Positions 13,733 to 20,453 of a stretch of 24,275 nt of DNA are shown one piece after another. The stretch comes from a virus. The position numbers were made by a program, and so were the translations under genes. Positions within the stretch are counted from its first letter, which is position 1; each line of letters starts with the position of its first letter. The notes below the pieces were generated by a model that was given only the letters and a program-made list of their open reading frames with translations, had not been told where the DNA came from and did no database searches. Location: the IMG/VR virus record IMGVR_UViG_3300048549_000921, positions 1 through 24,275 of that record; one strand, given 5' to 3'.

Positions 13733-14383
13733 TTAGTTGCGCTTAGTCATCTTCAGATCTTGACTAAAGATTTCTAGTCCAGCATCCGTCAAGATACTCT
13801 TGTACATCTGCTTGAAGATTGAAGGTGGCATCGTTACAATTTCAGCACCGTTGTAGAAGGATCTAACAACACGCTGAACGCTGCGTATAGACGCCGCTAG
13901 CACTTGTGTAGGGCGTCGGTGGATCTTATATAGGTCAGAGATAGCACGGACTACTTCAAGCCCTGCTACAGATTGATCATCAAGTCTTCCGACAAATGGT
14001 GAGACATAAGTAGCACCTGATTTACTGGCAAGGATTGCTTGTGCTGCTGTGAATATCAGCGTCACATTAGTTCCAATTAGTTCTTTGCTGAGTTTCCTGC
14101 AGACCTTGAGCCCATCAGGCGTGCAAGGTACTTTAATGGTCGCAACATCCCCGAACTTATCTGCAAGACGATGTGCATCATCAAGCATCTCATCAGCGTT
14201 ACCACTAACTTCCATGGAGATATCCTTAACACCAATGTCTTTGATGGCTTGGTAGATGTCATCAGGTTTCTCTCCAGCCTTCAGGATCAGGGATGGATTC
14301 GTTGTGACACCGTCAATTAGTCCAGTTGAGAAGTGCTTCTCAATCGTTTTCGGTTCCGCCGTATCCAGGAATATTTTCATCAT
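13733..14383 (-). CDS. talC: TalC, transaldolase of the small (TalC/FSA) type
   Basis: A 216-aa transaldolase moving a three-carbon unit in the pentose phosphate pathway. Motifs are MKIFLDTAEP, GVTTNPSLI (residues 25-33), the catalytic Schiff-base lysine in TIKVP (Lys84), NVTLIFTAAQA, and FVGRLDD. The size is typical of the short TalC/FSA family found in cyanophages, not the longer host TalB type. The phage enzyme is thought to push carbon into the pentose phosphate pathway for NADPH and ribose, working with RNR and D1. A 56-aa ORF overlaps its start by about 44 bases. Confidence 0.95.
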   Translation of the reverse strand: MMKIFLDTAEPKTIEKHFSTGLIDGVTTNPSLILKAGEKPDDIYQAIKDIGVKDISMEVSGNADEMLDDAHRLADKFGDVATIKVPCTPDGLKVCRKLSKELIGTNVTLIFTAAQAILASKSGATYVSPFVGRLDDQSVAGLEVVRAISDLYKIHRRPTQVLAASIRSVQRVVRSFYNGAEIVTMPPSIFKQMYKSILTDAGLEIFSQDLKMTKRN

Positions 14384-14510
14384 CGTTCTCGATTTTTTCT
14401 AATAGGTGATTGAAATATTTAAAGCGATCTGTACTAGGTGAGATGTGGTGCATTTGAAAATGTTTAACCACTTCAAGCACATCCTTTCTCTCTTCAGAAG
14501 TGAGGCACAT
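14340..14510 (-). CDS. Small ORF overlapping the talC start, 56 aa
   Basis: Not recognised. The peptide begins MCLTSEERKDVLEVVKHFQM and ends GYGGTENDWithin talC codons (last residues TEND). It is charged and helix-prone. It begins about 50 bases downstream of the psbA terminator on the minus strand and overlaps the talC start by 44 bases, so it may be a small coupled gene. Codon composition is reasonable, but there is no further support. Confidence 0.45.
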   Translation of the reverse strand: MCLTSEERKDVLEVVKHFQMHHISPSTDRFKYFNHLLEKIENDDENIPGYGGTEND

Positions 14511-14550
14511 TGTTTTATCCTATGTATCTATATTCATCATATATAGCTAA

Positions 14551-14582
14551 AGATTAAAAAAGAGCCTCATGTTTGAAGCTCT
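14551..14582 (-). terminator. psbA terminator
   Basis: On the minus strand, stem AGAGC/GCTCT continues after a mismatch as TGA/TCA around a short loop and is followed by TTTTTTAATC. It begins 19 bases past the psbA stop at 14601. This is a good Rho-independent terminator, which suggests psbA is transcribed as its own unit. Confidence 0.8.
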
Positions 14583-14600
14583 GAATTTTTCTAATCGAAT

Positions 14601-15689
14601 TTAACCAATCATAGGCGCTTTTAGTGCGACATGAGTACTGCCTGTTGATGCTAGATCCAAGGGGAAATTATGGGCATTTCTTTCGTGCATGACCTCAAAC
14701 CCAAGGTTTGCTCGGTTAAGAACGTCAGCCCAAGTAGGAACAACCCTACCCTGTGCATCTTGAATTGACTGGTTGAAGTTGAAGCCATTTAGGTTGAAGG
14801 CCATGGTGGAAACACCTAATGCCGTGAACCAGATACAAACAACGGGCCAAGCAGCAAGAAAAAAGTGCAAGCTACGACTGTTGTTAAATGAGGCATACTG
14901 AAAAATAAGGCGACCAAAATAGCCATGAGCAGCGACAATGTTATAAGTCTCTTCCTCTTGACCGAATTTGTAGCCATAGTTCTGACTCTCTACTTCAGTT
15001 GTTTCACGAATGAGGCTGCTTGTGACAAGCGACCCGTGCATAGCACTAAATAGAGAAGCACCGAATACACCGGCAACGCCAAGCATATGAAAAGGGTGCA
15101 TAAGAATGTTGTGCTCAGCTTGGAAGACGAACATATAGTTGAATGTTCCTGAGATACCGAGGGGCATTCCATCTGAAAAACTCCCTTGTCCAATTGGATA
15201 TATAAAGAACACAGCGAATGCGGCAGACAGTGGTGCTGAGTAAGCAACACAAATCCAAGGGCGCATACCTAATCGATAGCTAAGTTCCCATTGTCGTCCC
15301 AAGTAAGCAGAGATACCAATGAGGAAGTGGAATACGACGAGTTGGTACGTGCCGCCGTTGTACAACCATTCGTCAAGCGAGACAGCTTCCCAAATTGGGT
15401 AGAAATGCAGTCCAATCGCGTTGGAAGATGGGACGATGGCCCCACTGATGATGTTGTTCCCGTATAAAAGGGATCCGGCAACTGGTTCTCTGATTCCATC
15501 GATGTCTACAGGTGGTGCGGCAATAAAAGCAATAATGAATGCGGTGGTAGCAGTCAATAAGCAGGGGATCATTAGCACCCCAAACCAACCTACGTAGAGG
15601 CGGTTGTCGGTGCTAGTTACCCACTTACAGAAAGACTCCCACGTAGCCTCTGGACTACCAGTCCGAGGCAGAAGTGATGTTGAAGCCAT
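14601..15689 (-). CDS. psbA: Photosystem II reaction centre protein D1
   Basis: A 362-aa D1 protein, full length. It shows the family segments [100 protein letters not shown] and the C-terminal [10 protein letters not shown], after which D1 is normally cleaved. The residue equivalent to position 130 is Gln (YLGRQWELS; residue 133 here because of three extra N-terminal residues), the D1:1-type residue. Phage D1 replaces the rapidly damaged host protein and so sustains energy supply during infection. It is followed by its own terminator; upstream (15690-15754) is AT-rich leader sequence likely holding the promoter. No intron or frameshift is seen. Confidence 0.98.
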   Translation of the reverse strand: MASTSLLPRTGSPEATWESFCKWVTSTDNRLYVGWFGVLMIPCLLTATTAFIIAFIAAPPVDIDGIREPVAGSLLYGNNIISGAIVPSSNAIGLHFYPIWEAVSLDEWLYNGGTYQLVVFHFLIGISAYLGRQWELSYRLGMRPWICVAYSAPLSAAFAVFFIYPIGQGSFSDGMPLGISGTFNYMFVFQAEHNILMHPFHMLGVAGVFGASLFSAMHGSLVTSSLIRETTEVESQNYGYKFGQEEETYNIVAAHGYFGRLIFQYASFNNSRSLHFFLAAWPVVCIWFTALGVSTMAFNLNGFNFNQSIQDAQGRVVPTWADVLNRANLGFEVMHERNAHNFPLDLASTGSTHVALKAPMIG

Positions 15690-15754
15690 AATGAATTAGT
15701 GGTGTTGTAAGAAGGTAAAACTCGGAGATTGGTTACTCCTACTTATATAGTCTA

Positions 15755-15964
15755 TTAAGTTAAATGAACCTCAGCGGCAGAACTAGGTGTCAAATCATCA
15801 TATTCACTTTGGACATTCTTATGAATACGATTATGAGGGCTTATGTTAAAGCCAATCACGCGTTCATCCGCTTCGATTGCTTTTAATTGTCTGAGTTGAT
15901 TTAGTCGCTGAGGATGTCGGATTCCAGAGTCATTACAAGGTAACGCTCTGCTGGTATGAGACAT
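15755..15964 (-). CDS. Hypothetical protein, 69 aa
   Basis: Not recognised. It reads MSHTSRALPCNDSGIRHPQR and continues polar, including LRQLKAIEADERVIGFNISP. There is no membrane segment. It lies 65 bases upstream of psbA, and the AT-rich gap between them contains TATATAAG on the minus strand, possibly part of a psbA promoter. Confidence 0.5.
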   Translation of the reverse strand: MSHTSRALPCNDSGIRHPQRLNQLRQLKAIEADERVIGFNISPHNRIHKNVQSEYDDLTPSSAAEVHLT

Positions 15965-16031
15965 AGTTTCTATTTCAAACTTCTTTTATTTTATGTTGAA
16001 TTGATAACAATTGAGAGCTAATTAAAATTAC

Positions 16032-16340
16032 TTAATTAAGCGTCCAATCACAAATACTTTTGTAGTCAACAGATCCATCGAAGTACTCGTCAATCGCTGT
16101 CTCAGCCTGACGCTCTACTTTGGTATCCTTCTTAGACATCATCCAAGCAACACAGTCCTTAGCAAGTTCTGATTTCATTTGTGCCAGCTGTGTCCCTTTA
16201 GCTGTAGTGACTTCTGCCTTGTCCAGCAGTCTGTTAATACCTCCGGTCAAACCTAGTGATACAGGAATGAAGACTGAAGCAATAGCAACGCTTCTAACGA
16301 TGCTGGAGATCATATGGGCTTGGTTATTATCGTTACACAT
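16032..16340 (-). CDS. Hypothetical membrane-associated protein, 102 aa
   Basis: Not recognised. A hydrophobic N-terminal segment (MISSIVRSVAIASVFIPVSL, about residues 10-29) could be a signal anchor. The rest is a helical, charged domain with two Cys residues (DCVAWMM, SICDW). It ends in CDWTLN. A TGTGGTTTA motif, found repeatedly in the 18-19 kb region, lies just upstream at about 16354-16362. Confidence 0.55.
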   Translation of the reverse strand: MCNDNNQAHMISSIVRSVAIASVFIPVSLGLTGGINRLLDKAEVTTAKGTQLAQMKSELAKDCVAWMMSKKDTKVERQAETAIDEYFDGSVDYKSICDWTLN

Positions 16341-16361
16341 AATAGAAAATAGTAGTGTGGT

Positions 16362-16544
16362 TTAGCGCCAGTCAAAATGGCTCTTGTCTTCAAGTAGGCG
16401 GAATTGTTTCAGCCAGAATCTGAAGTCATTTTGATCTTCAATTGATACATGCCTTCGGTGCTTACCACCGTGCATGAACATAATTCCGATGCCTTCCTCA
16501 TTAGCGAGGAAGTAAATATTTCTACCTAACTTGACGCCTTTCAT
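16362..16544 (-). CDS. Small hypothetical protein, 60 aa
   Basis: Not recognised. It reads MKGVKLGRNIYFLANEEGIG and contains MFMHGGKHRRHVSIEDQNDF, giving a mixed alpha/beta look. Its ATG overlaps the stop of the RlpA-like gene (ATGA), so the two are co-translated. Confidence 0.55.
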   Translation of the reverse strand: MKGVKLGRNIYFLANEEGIGIMFMHGGKHRRHVSIEDQNDFRFWLKQFRLLEDKSHFDWR

Positions 16545-16891
16545 AGGAACTCAAAGGTCACAGGTACAACACCTGGATCAATCATTCCTATGGCTTCAGC
16601 AGCTCCTCGTGATAGGTCAAGGCCACGTCCAGCAATGTAAGGACCACGGTCATTGATACGAACATCAACGCATAGATCATTAATCTCGTTACAGACTTTT
16701 AGCCGTGTACCGAAAGGTAATGTCTTATGAGCAGCAGTGATTCCGTGCTGGTTATAACGTTCCCCATTAGCTGTCATGTTTCCGTGGAAACCAGGGCCAT
16801 ACCAGCTAGCATTTGTTCTAAATACTGCTGTCGCCGCTTGAGCTGGGAGAATAGAGCAAAGAATTGGCAAGGCATATAGTAGTTTCTTCAT
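16541..16891 (-). CDS. RlpA-like double-psi beta-barrel secreted protein
   Basis: A 116-aa exported protein of the RlpA family. It has a signal peptide (MKKLLYALPILCSILPAQA), then ASWYGPGFHGNMTANGERY (residues 28-46), TAAHKTLPFGTRLKV (52-66), RINDRGPY (78-85, with the conserved Asp81) and LDLSRGAAEAIG (91-102). Bacterial RlpA proteins bind or cleave peptidoglycan glycan strands. In a phage it may help loosen the cell wall during lysis or virion release, but no SPOR domain or separate lysozyme is seen here. It is followed by an overlapping 60-aa ORF and separated from the DUF932 gene by a hairpin. Domain assignment is firm; the role is inferred. Confidence 0.88.
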   Translation of the reverse strand: MKKLLYALPILCSILPAQAATAVFRTNASWYGPGFHGNMTANGERYNQHGITAAHKTLPFGTRLKVCNEINDLCVDVRINDRGPYIAGRGLDLSRGAAEAIGMIDPGVVPVTFEFL

Positions 16892-16910
16892 TTACTTATA
16901 AGAAATATAC

Positions 16911-16941
16911 TTTAGACTGCTACTTATTGCAGCAATCTAAA
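16911..16941 (-). terminator. Terminator-like hairpin after the DUF932 gene
   Basis: A TTTAGA/TCTAAA stem extended by TGCT/AGCA after a mismatch lies 29 bases past the stop at 16971. The following minus-strand bases (GTATATTTC) are only moderately T-rich. Confidence 0.6.
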
Positions 16942-16970
16942 GTCTAGGTGGTAATTATCTACTTTGAGAC

Positions 16971-17930
16971 TTAGGCGTAAGCCATATCTTGAGCAACTTC
17001 TAGAGCACGGGCAGAAGTAGTTAGACCAGTTCCGAAGTTAGCCTTCATGAACCTGCTCTTCTTATTCTTCCCACGCTTGGTGCTTGTCTCAAATTCAGTG
17101 ACTGCATTGACTGCAGCCCAGAGAGTTCCATGAACTCCAGGGATATCTGAACCAAATCCACGGTTCATGCTATGCATGATTGGCTTAATCTTCTTGAGGT
17201 CATCAAGTGACTTATCACCTTTAAGGTCTTTTGCATAAACCTGTTCTAGGAAATACCTGAAGTCTTCATTGCTCACCTTGTATTCAGCAAGTTCACGCAT
17301 GGCTTGAACTTCTTGAGCAAAGGATTGACGTGCTGTATCAATGGATGTGATCAGCTTGTCAAAACTACTGTTAGCTCCAGTTTTATGAATGATGGAAGTT
17401 TTATTCCCTTCACGCATAGCAGCAGCAAGAGTATTGGCACAGACAACTCTGACATTGGTGAAGATTGCACCGCAGCCAGTTTTTCCGTCATGTCCTAAGT
17501 AGCCGACTAAGCGTCTGAAGACTTTGTCTCCAGGGAGGACTTCCTCCGTCGCACCACGGAGTGTGGCGGTAAAAGCGACCCTTGCTCCGTTCTTAAGTAC
17601 GATGACGCTGTCCATGTCTGCCTCTTCTCGGATGAACTCCGCCATGCGTAGGAGGGCTTCGTTTTGAACGACTTCGTACGTTTGACTGACGATTCCGAGG
17701 AGAGATTGGGTATCAGTTCGGACAACTCCGAAGACACCTGCTGGTTCAACACCAACGATGTTTGGATCTCTAAAAACTGGGTATTGAAGCTCACGCTTTT
17801 CAACTTGGAAAAGTGCATCTGCTGTTTCAAACGCATCCCTCGCAGGGAGCGTTCCTTCAGTAACAACACCTTGGTTGTGCCAAGCGCATTCGTTGTTACC
17901 GAACCATCCGCTAGTGAATTCTGCGGGCAT
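16971..17930 (-). CDS. DUF932-family phage/plasmid protein
   Basis: A 319-aa protein matching the DUF932 (LGT_TIGR03299-like) pattern: an early CAWHNQGVV segment, GIVSQTYEVVQN (the VGxxYxxxQN-type motif), FRRLVGYLGHDGKTGCGAIF, TNVRVVCANTLAAAMRE (the RxVCxNT-type motif), and a helical C-terminal half. Members occur on plasmids and phages; function unknown, sometimes suggested to act in DNA replication or recombination. A TTG start at 17972 is possible but ATG 17930 (MPAEFTSGWFG) is better. The upstream leader holds a GC hairpin and a perfect palindrome. A terminator-like hairpin follows. It sits next to two RHH regulators. Confidence 0.8.
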   Translation of the reverse strand: MPAEFTSGWFGNNECAWHNQGVVTEGTLPARDAFETADALFQVEKRELQYPVFRDPNIVGVEPAGVFGVVRTDTQSLLGIVSQTYEVVQNEALLRMAEFIREEADMDSVIVLKNGARVAFTATLRGATEEVLPGDKVFRRLVGYLGHDGKTGCGAIFTNVRVVCANTLAAAMREGNKTSIIHKTGANSSFDKLITSIDTARQSFAQEVQAMRELAEYKVSNEDFRYFLEQVYAKDLKGDKSLDDLKKIKPIMHSMNRGFGSDIPGVHGTLWAAVNAVTEFETSTKRGKNKKSRFMKANFGTGLTTSARALEVAQDMAYA

Positions 17931-17964
17931 TGTGTGTGATGGATATAGGACATCAATCGAGATA

Positions 17965-17980
17965 GCGGCCAATAGGCCGC
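17965..17980 (-). repeat. GC hairpin in the DUF932 leader
   Basis: GCGGCC and GGCCGC with a 4-base loop make a perfect 6-bp stem 35 bases upstream of the ATG at 17930. It resembles the hairpins at 10888 and 11474, but there is no gene end nearby, so a leader-stabilising or processing role is as likely as termination. Confidence 0.5.
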
Positions 17981-18046
17981 AGTGAGTGGTTCAGTTGGGA
18001 ACCTAGCGGGACAAGCAGGCCGTGGTAGGGCCTTTAACACTATCTG

Positions 18047-18058
18047 TGGTGTACACCA
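18047..18058. promoter_or_regulatory. Perfect 12-bp palindrome, possible operator
   Basis: TGGTGTACACCA is fully self-complementary and contains the TGTGGT/ACCAC-type core repeated around the RHH genes (the flanking base gives TGTGGTGT). It lies about 120 bases upstream of the DUF932 start, a plausible repressor site. Confidence 0.45.
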
Positions 18059-18227
18059 GGGAGACAGAGCGGATCAGGGGCAGGAGTTTCAAGGAAACGA
18101 TGGCTAATCCGATGCTTAGTCGCTAAGTAACAAACATGAAGTTATAAGCTGCGTTGAATCTGTCTAGTTGTTATTCACAAAGGCCCACAAAAGGTTTAAC
18201 TTTAAGCCACATAGATGGGAAAAAGGT

Positions 18228-18410
18228 TTACCAGTTATCTGGTTTACTTCCGCAGCAATTATCCTCAGAACATTCAGCATGTTTATCCAGATATTCCTGA
18301 CATGCGTTTAGGAGGAGTTCTTGCAATGTCACTGACTCTGATATACAGAACAAGCGAGTTCTTTTATGGCAACATTTTGGCATTGTAATAGTGACTTTCT
18401 TGGATGCCAT
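18228..18410 (-). CDS. Ribbon-helix-helix-like protein, Cys-rich, 60 aa
   Basis: From the ATG at 18410 the protein starts MASKKVTITMPKCCHKRTRL, a strand-like N-terminus followed by two helices (SVTLQELLLNACQEYLDKH), the layout of an RHH DNA-binding domain. It has seven Cys (CC, FC, AC, EC, CC), unusual for RHH proteins, and the C-terminal CSEDNCCG could bind metal. The CHxxxxLFCxxxxxTxxxxxxxAxxxYL spacing is shared with the neighbour at 18695-18907, showing they are paralogues. An upstream in-frame ATG (18485) adds a hydrophobic stretch and is less likely. Probable regulator or partition-type protein. Confidence 0.7.
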   Translation of the reverse strand: MASKKVTITMPKCCHKRTRLFCISESVTLQELLLNACQEYLDKHAECSEDNCCGSKPDNW

Positions 18411-18503
18411 GACTAAGTTGTAAAGCAAATTGAATATACCACTTAGTGAAATAGCTGTAATTGTATTAATCAATACATTATGCAATTTACGAATAATGTT
18501 GAG

Positions 18504-18682
18504 ATGTGGTGATCAACAAAACAGCCTGAAGTGTTAGCAGTTACTCAATGCATTAAGAGTGCATTGATACCAACAGGTTAATCTTTGTAATAATTGATAC
18601 AAGTCAACAGGTAAGTTAGTTGGCAAATTTCGTTAGTTACTATGCATTAAAAAATGCCTAACGAATGTGGTGATGTGGTGAT
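18504..18682. repeat. Repeated ATGTGGTGAT sites between the RHH genes
   Basis: The 10-mer ATGTGGTGAT occurs at 18504-18513, 18665-18674 and 18673-18682, the last two overlapping in tandem. The opposite strand reads ATCACCAC, with ATCAC cores like the heptad sites of omega-type RHH repressors. Near them lies CGTGGTT (about 18688). These look like binding sites for the two RHH proteins. Confidence 0.55.
18629..18665. repeat. Inverted repeat TTCGTTAG/CTAACGAA with nested stem
   Basis: Perfect 8-bp arms at 18629-18636 and 18658-18665 flank a nested GCATT/AATGC pair, giving a possible cruciform or RNA hairpin. It abuts the first tandem ATGTGGTGAT copy. Function unknown; it may be a terminator of the upstream RHH gene or a structural site. 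Confidence 0.6.
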
Positions 18683-18694
18683 GTTTGAACGTGG

Positions 18695-18907
18695 TTATTT
18701 TTCTTGTTGAATTCCGTCGTCATTCATACATTCTTCTGACTCAAAGCAGTTTGGCCATAGCCTCTTCTCAGTCTCTGTTGAGTTCTCTGAAAGGTATTGC
18801 CTTCCAGCTGCAAGATAGAAGTCCTTGACCGTCATATCCCGCTTAGCACAGAACAGTTTCATTGTCTGATGACAGTCATCTCTGATGTCGAAGGACACGC
18901 GGCGCAT
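18695..18907 (-). CDS. Ribbon-helix-helix-like DNA-binding protein, 70 aa
   Basis: It begins with the strand MRRVSFDIRDDCHQTMKLFC, followed by a turn and helix (RDMTVKDFYLAAGRQYLSEN) as in small RHH regulators and ParG-like partition proteins. The C-terminal part is acidic with two more Cys (NCFESEEC). It shares spacing with the 60-aa RHH-like protein 285 bases downstream. Large AT-rich, repeat-bearing gaps flank both genes, consistent with auto-regulation through operators or with a centromere-like site. No ParA-type ATPase is visible in the window. Confidence 0.7.
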   Translation of the reverse strand: MRRVSFDIRDDCHQTMKLFCAKRDMTVKDFYLAAGRQYLSENSTETEKRLWPNCFESEECMNDDGIQQEK

Positions 18908-19229
18908 TTAAATAGTGTCGATGAATTTTGGACTAGTTTTCACAGTACCATCATGCTGCGAGTGCAGGTATAATTGGTGACATCAAAATATTAGTGCCGA
19001 TCTGTGAAACCGCATAAGTAGTGTGGTTTAGCAAACCCCAACGGCTGCAGTGGATCTCAGCGAAATATGCACCTCAAACCGCATCAACCGCACTAGTTCT
19101 CTTATATTCTTCTTTTTTAATACACTCTGATTTAAAATAGAAAGGGTATAGAAAGAACGTGGTTTAGTGTGGTTTTACGTCAAAAGGTAGTCCAGCACAG
19201 TGATTAGCCAGCCGCACTTCTACGTGGTT
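18908..19229. promoter_or_regulatory. Gene-free region with clustered TGTGGTTT/AACCGCA sites
   Basis: About 320 bases without a gene. It has AAACCGCA (about 19007) facing TGTGGTTT (about 19021) as an imperfect inverted repeat, a tandem pair AACCGCATCAACCGCA (about 19079-19094), CGTGGTTTAGTGTGGTTTTA (about 19160-19179), and CGTGGTTTT (about 19212). The common core is TGYGGTT. It lies directly upstream of the first RHH gene, so it is probably its operator/promoter region; an origin or partition site is an alternative. Confidence 0.55.
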
Positions 19230-19442
19230 TTAAAGAACCGTGTCGTGCTCTAGGAACCCAAAGGATTCCAGCTTCTTCTGTTCCCGCTGCTTGTGTGCAA
19301 GTTTACAGACGGTCTCCATCACCTTGAGGGTGTCCTCGGTGCTTGATCCTTTAGGCATGTCCTTAAGGACAATCGTGAAGAGCGGGAAGAACTTGTCAGC
19401 TGCTGCTTGCACCTCTTCAGGTGTTAATGGTTTATCACTCAT
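19230..19442 (-). CDS. Hypothetical protein, 70 aa
   Basis: Not recognised. It reads MSDKPLTPEEVQAAADKFFP and continues helical and charged (TLKVMETVCKLAHKQREQKK). It lies between the paralogue array and the regulatory region; its stop is adjacent to a CGTGGTTTTA site. Confidence 0.55.
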   Translation of the reverse strand: MSDKPLTPEEVQAAADKFFPLFTIVLKDMPKGSSTEDTLKVMETVCKLAHKQREQKKLESFGFLEHDTVL

Positions 19443-19489
19443 AATTCAATACTCAATATGTTCGTCTTAATTAGTTAGTTGTAGATTCT

Positions 19490-20368
19490 TTATCCGAAAG
19501 AGCCCATAAGACCACCAGCAGAACTAGCAACTAGGTCAGTAAATGGCTTCTTGTAGGGCTGCTTAGTATCTGTAGAAGATCTGCTTGTTGGAGACTTAGG
19601 AGTAGGTTCAGGAGGTTTAGTGCTAGCTGGTGGCTTATTACTACTTACATTGGACATTAGATTACTAGCCCCTCCCGTGAAGTCATAGTTCTGAGCCAGT
19701 CTTGATTCAGTTGGACGTTTATCGAATGTATGAGGATTATTTTCAGCTGGATTGAATGCTCCACTAGAACTTGGATTTTTAAAATTGACAGCACGTTCTT
19801 TAGCATCTTTAATGTGAGAACTCTCTGTGATAGATCCTTCAGGCTTCTTAGCTACAGGCTCAGCTTTAGGTGCTGGCTGATCAGCAACAGGCTCTGCTTT
19901 ATTCCAGTTTTCTGATAGATTCCATACATCTTTTTGAGTGAGGTCACCTTCTTTCATGAAGTCAGCATTACCAGCTTTATAGTTCTCTATTTCAGAGACA
20001 AAGCCCATAAGCTCATTAGAATTTTTGATGTTGAATTTACCTGTAGCTTGAACAGCATTCTCCCAAATACCGCGATTACTAGAACTGCGCCGGATATTTT
20101 CAATGCCGGTTGTGTCTCCATAATTTCCATCAGCCCAGTAATTACTAAACGCATTGTCTCTAAGCGGGTCATCCGCCTTGCCTTGACTAAGCTGACCAGG
20201 TCCTAGTCCTAATGTCTTAAGTCTTCTGTAATCTTCGGTACTTAAGTCTTTAAAGGCTTCTGTGTTAAATCCTTTGTCCTCAGGAGACCAGTCATTCCAT
20301 TTTGTGCCATGAGCTGATTTGGCTTGGTTGTCTGCCGCTCTTTTTTCTATTCTCCATTGGTCAGGCAT
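19490..20368 (-). CDS. Array paralogue 5, subgroup A, 292 aa
   Basis: Last-transcribed member of the five-gene array. The N-terminal domain has WNDWSPEDKGFNTEAFKDLS (about 25-44), then a Pro/Ala linker, the shared ESSHIKDAKERAVNF box (about 181-195), a FDKRPTESRLAQNYDFTGGA block, a Ser/Pro/Thr-rich stretch, and a C-terminal TDTKQPYKKPFTDLVASSAG. No cysteine, no membrane helix, no signal peptide. The last two blocks are nearly the same in paralogue 4, showing a recent duplication. I recognise no family. Low complexity, hydrophilic and Cys-free features suit an ejected, virion-associated or scaffold-like protein, but this is inference. Confidence 0.7.
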   Translation of the reverse strand: MPDQWRIEKRAADNQAKSAHGTKWNDWSPEDKGFNTEAFKDLSTEDYRRLKTLGLGPGQLSQGKADDPLRDNAFSNYWADGNYGDTTGIENIRRSSSNRGIWENAVQATGKFNIKNSNELMGFVSEIENYKAGNADFMKEGDLTQKDVWNLSENWNKAEPVADQPAPKAEPVAKKPEGSITESSHIKDAKERAVNFKNPSSSGAFNPAENNPHTFDKRPTESRLAQNYDFTGGASNLMSNVSSNKPPASTKPPEPTPKSPTSRSSTDTKQPYKKPFTDLVASSAGGLMGSFG

Positions 20369-20453
20369 GGCTATTATTAAATGAATTCATATACATCAAT
20401 TATATACAATACTGTGCTCAGCCTCTAGTGTTAGTCTATGTATTGACTGCTAG

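Larger units (their letters stand above)
17931..18227 (-). other. Gene-free leader of the DUF932 gene with palindromes
   Basis: About 300 bases without a convincing gene (an overlapping ORF in another frame at 17507-18040 looks like a shadow). It holds a 6-bp GC hairpin at 17965-17980 and a perfect 12-bp palindrome, TGGTGTACACCA, at 18047-18058. A TTATTCACA 9-mer at 18171-18179 fits the loose DnaA-box consensus but is expected by chance. Promoter and operator functions are likely, but not proven. Confidence 0.5.

Noticed and set aside
17507-18040. 177-aa ORF on the minus strand
   Set aside because: Most of it overlaps the DUF932 gene in another frame, and the product has shadow-like composition without motifs.
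18171-18179. DnaA box-like TTATTCACA
   Set aside because: A single match to a degenerate 9-mer is expected by chance in a window of this size.
18504-19179. CRISPR array
   Set aside because: The repeats are short (8-10 bases), irregularly spaced and vary in sequence; they look like protein-binding sites.
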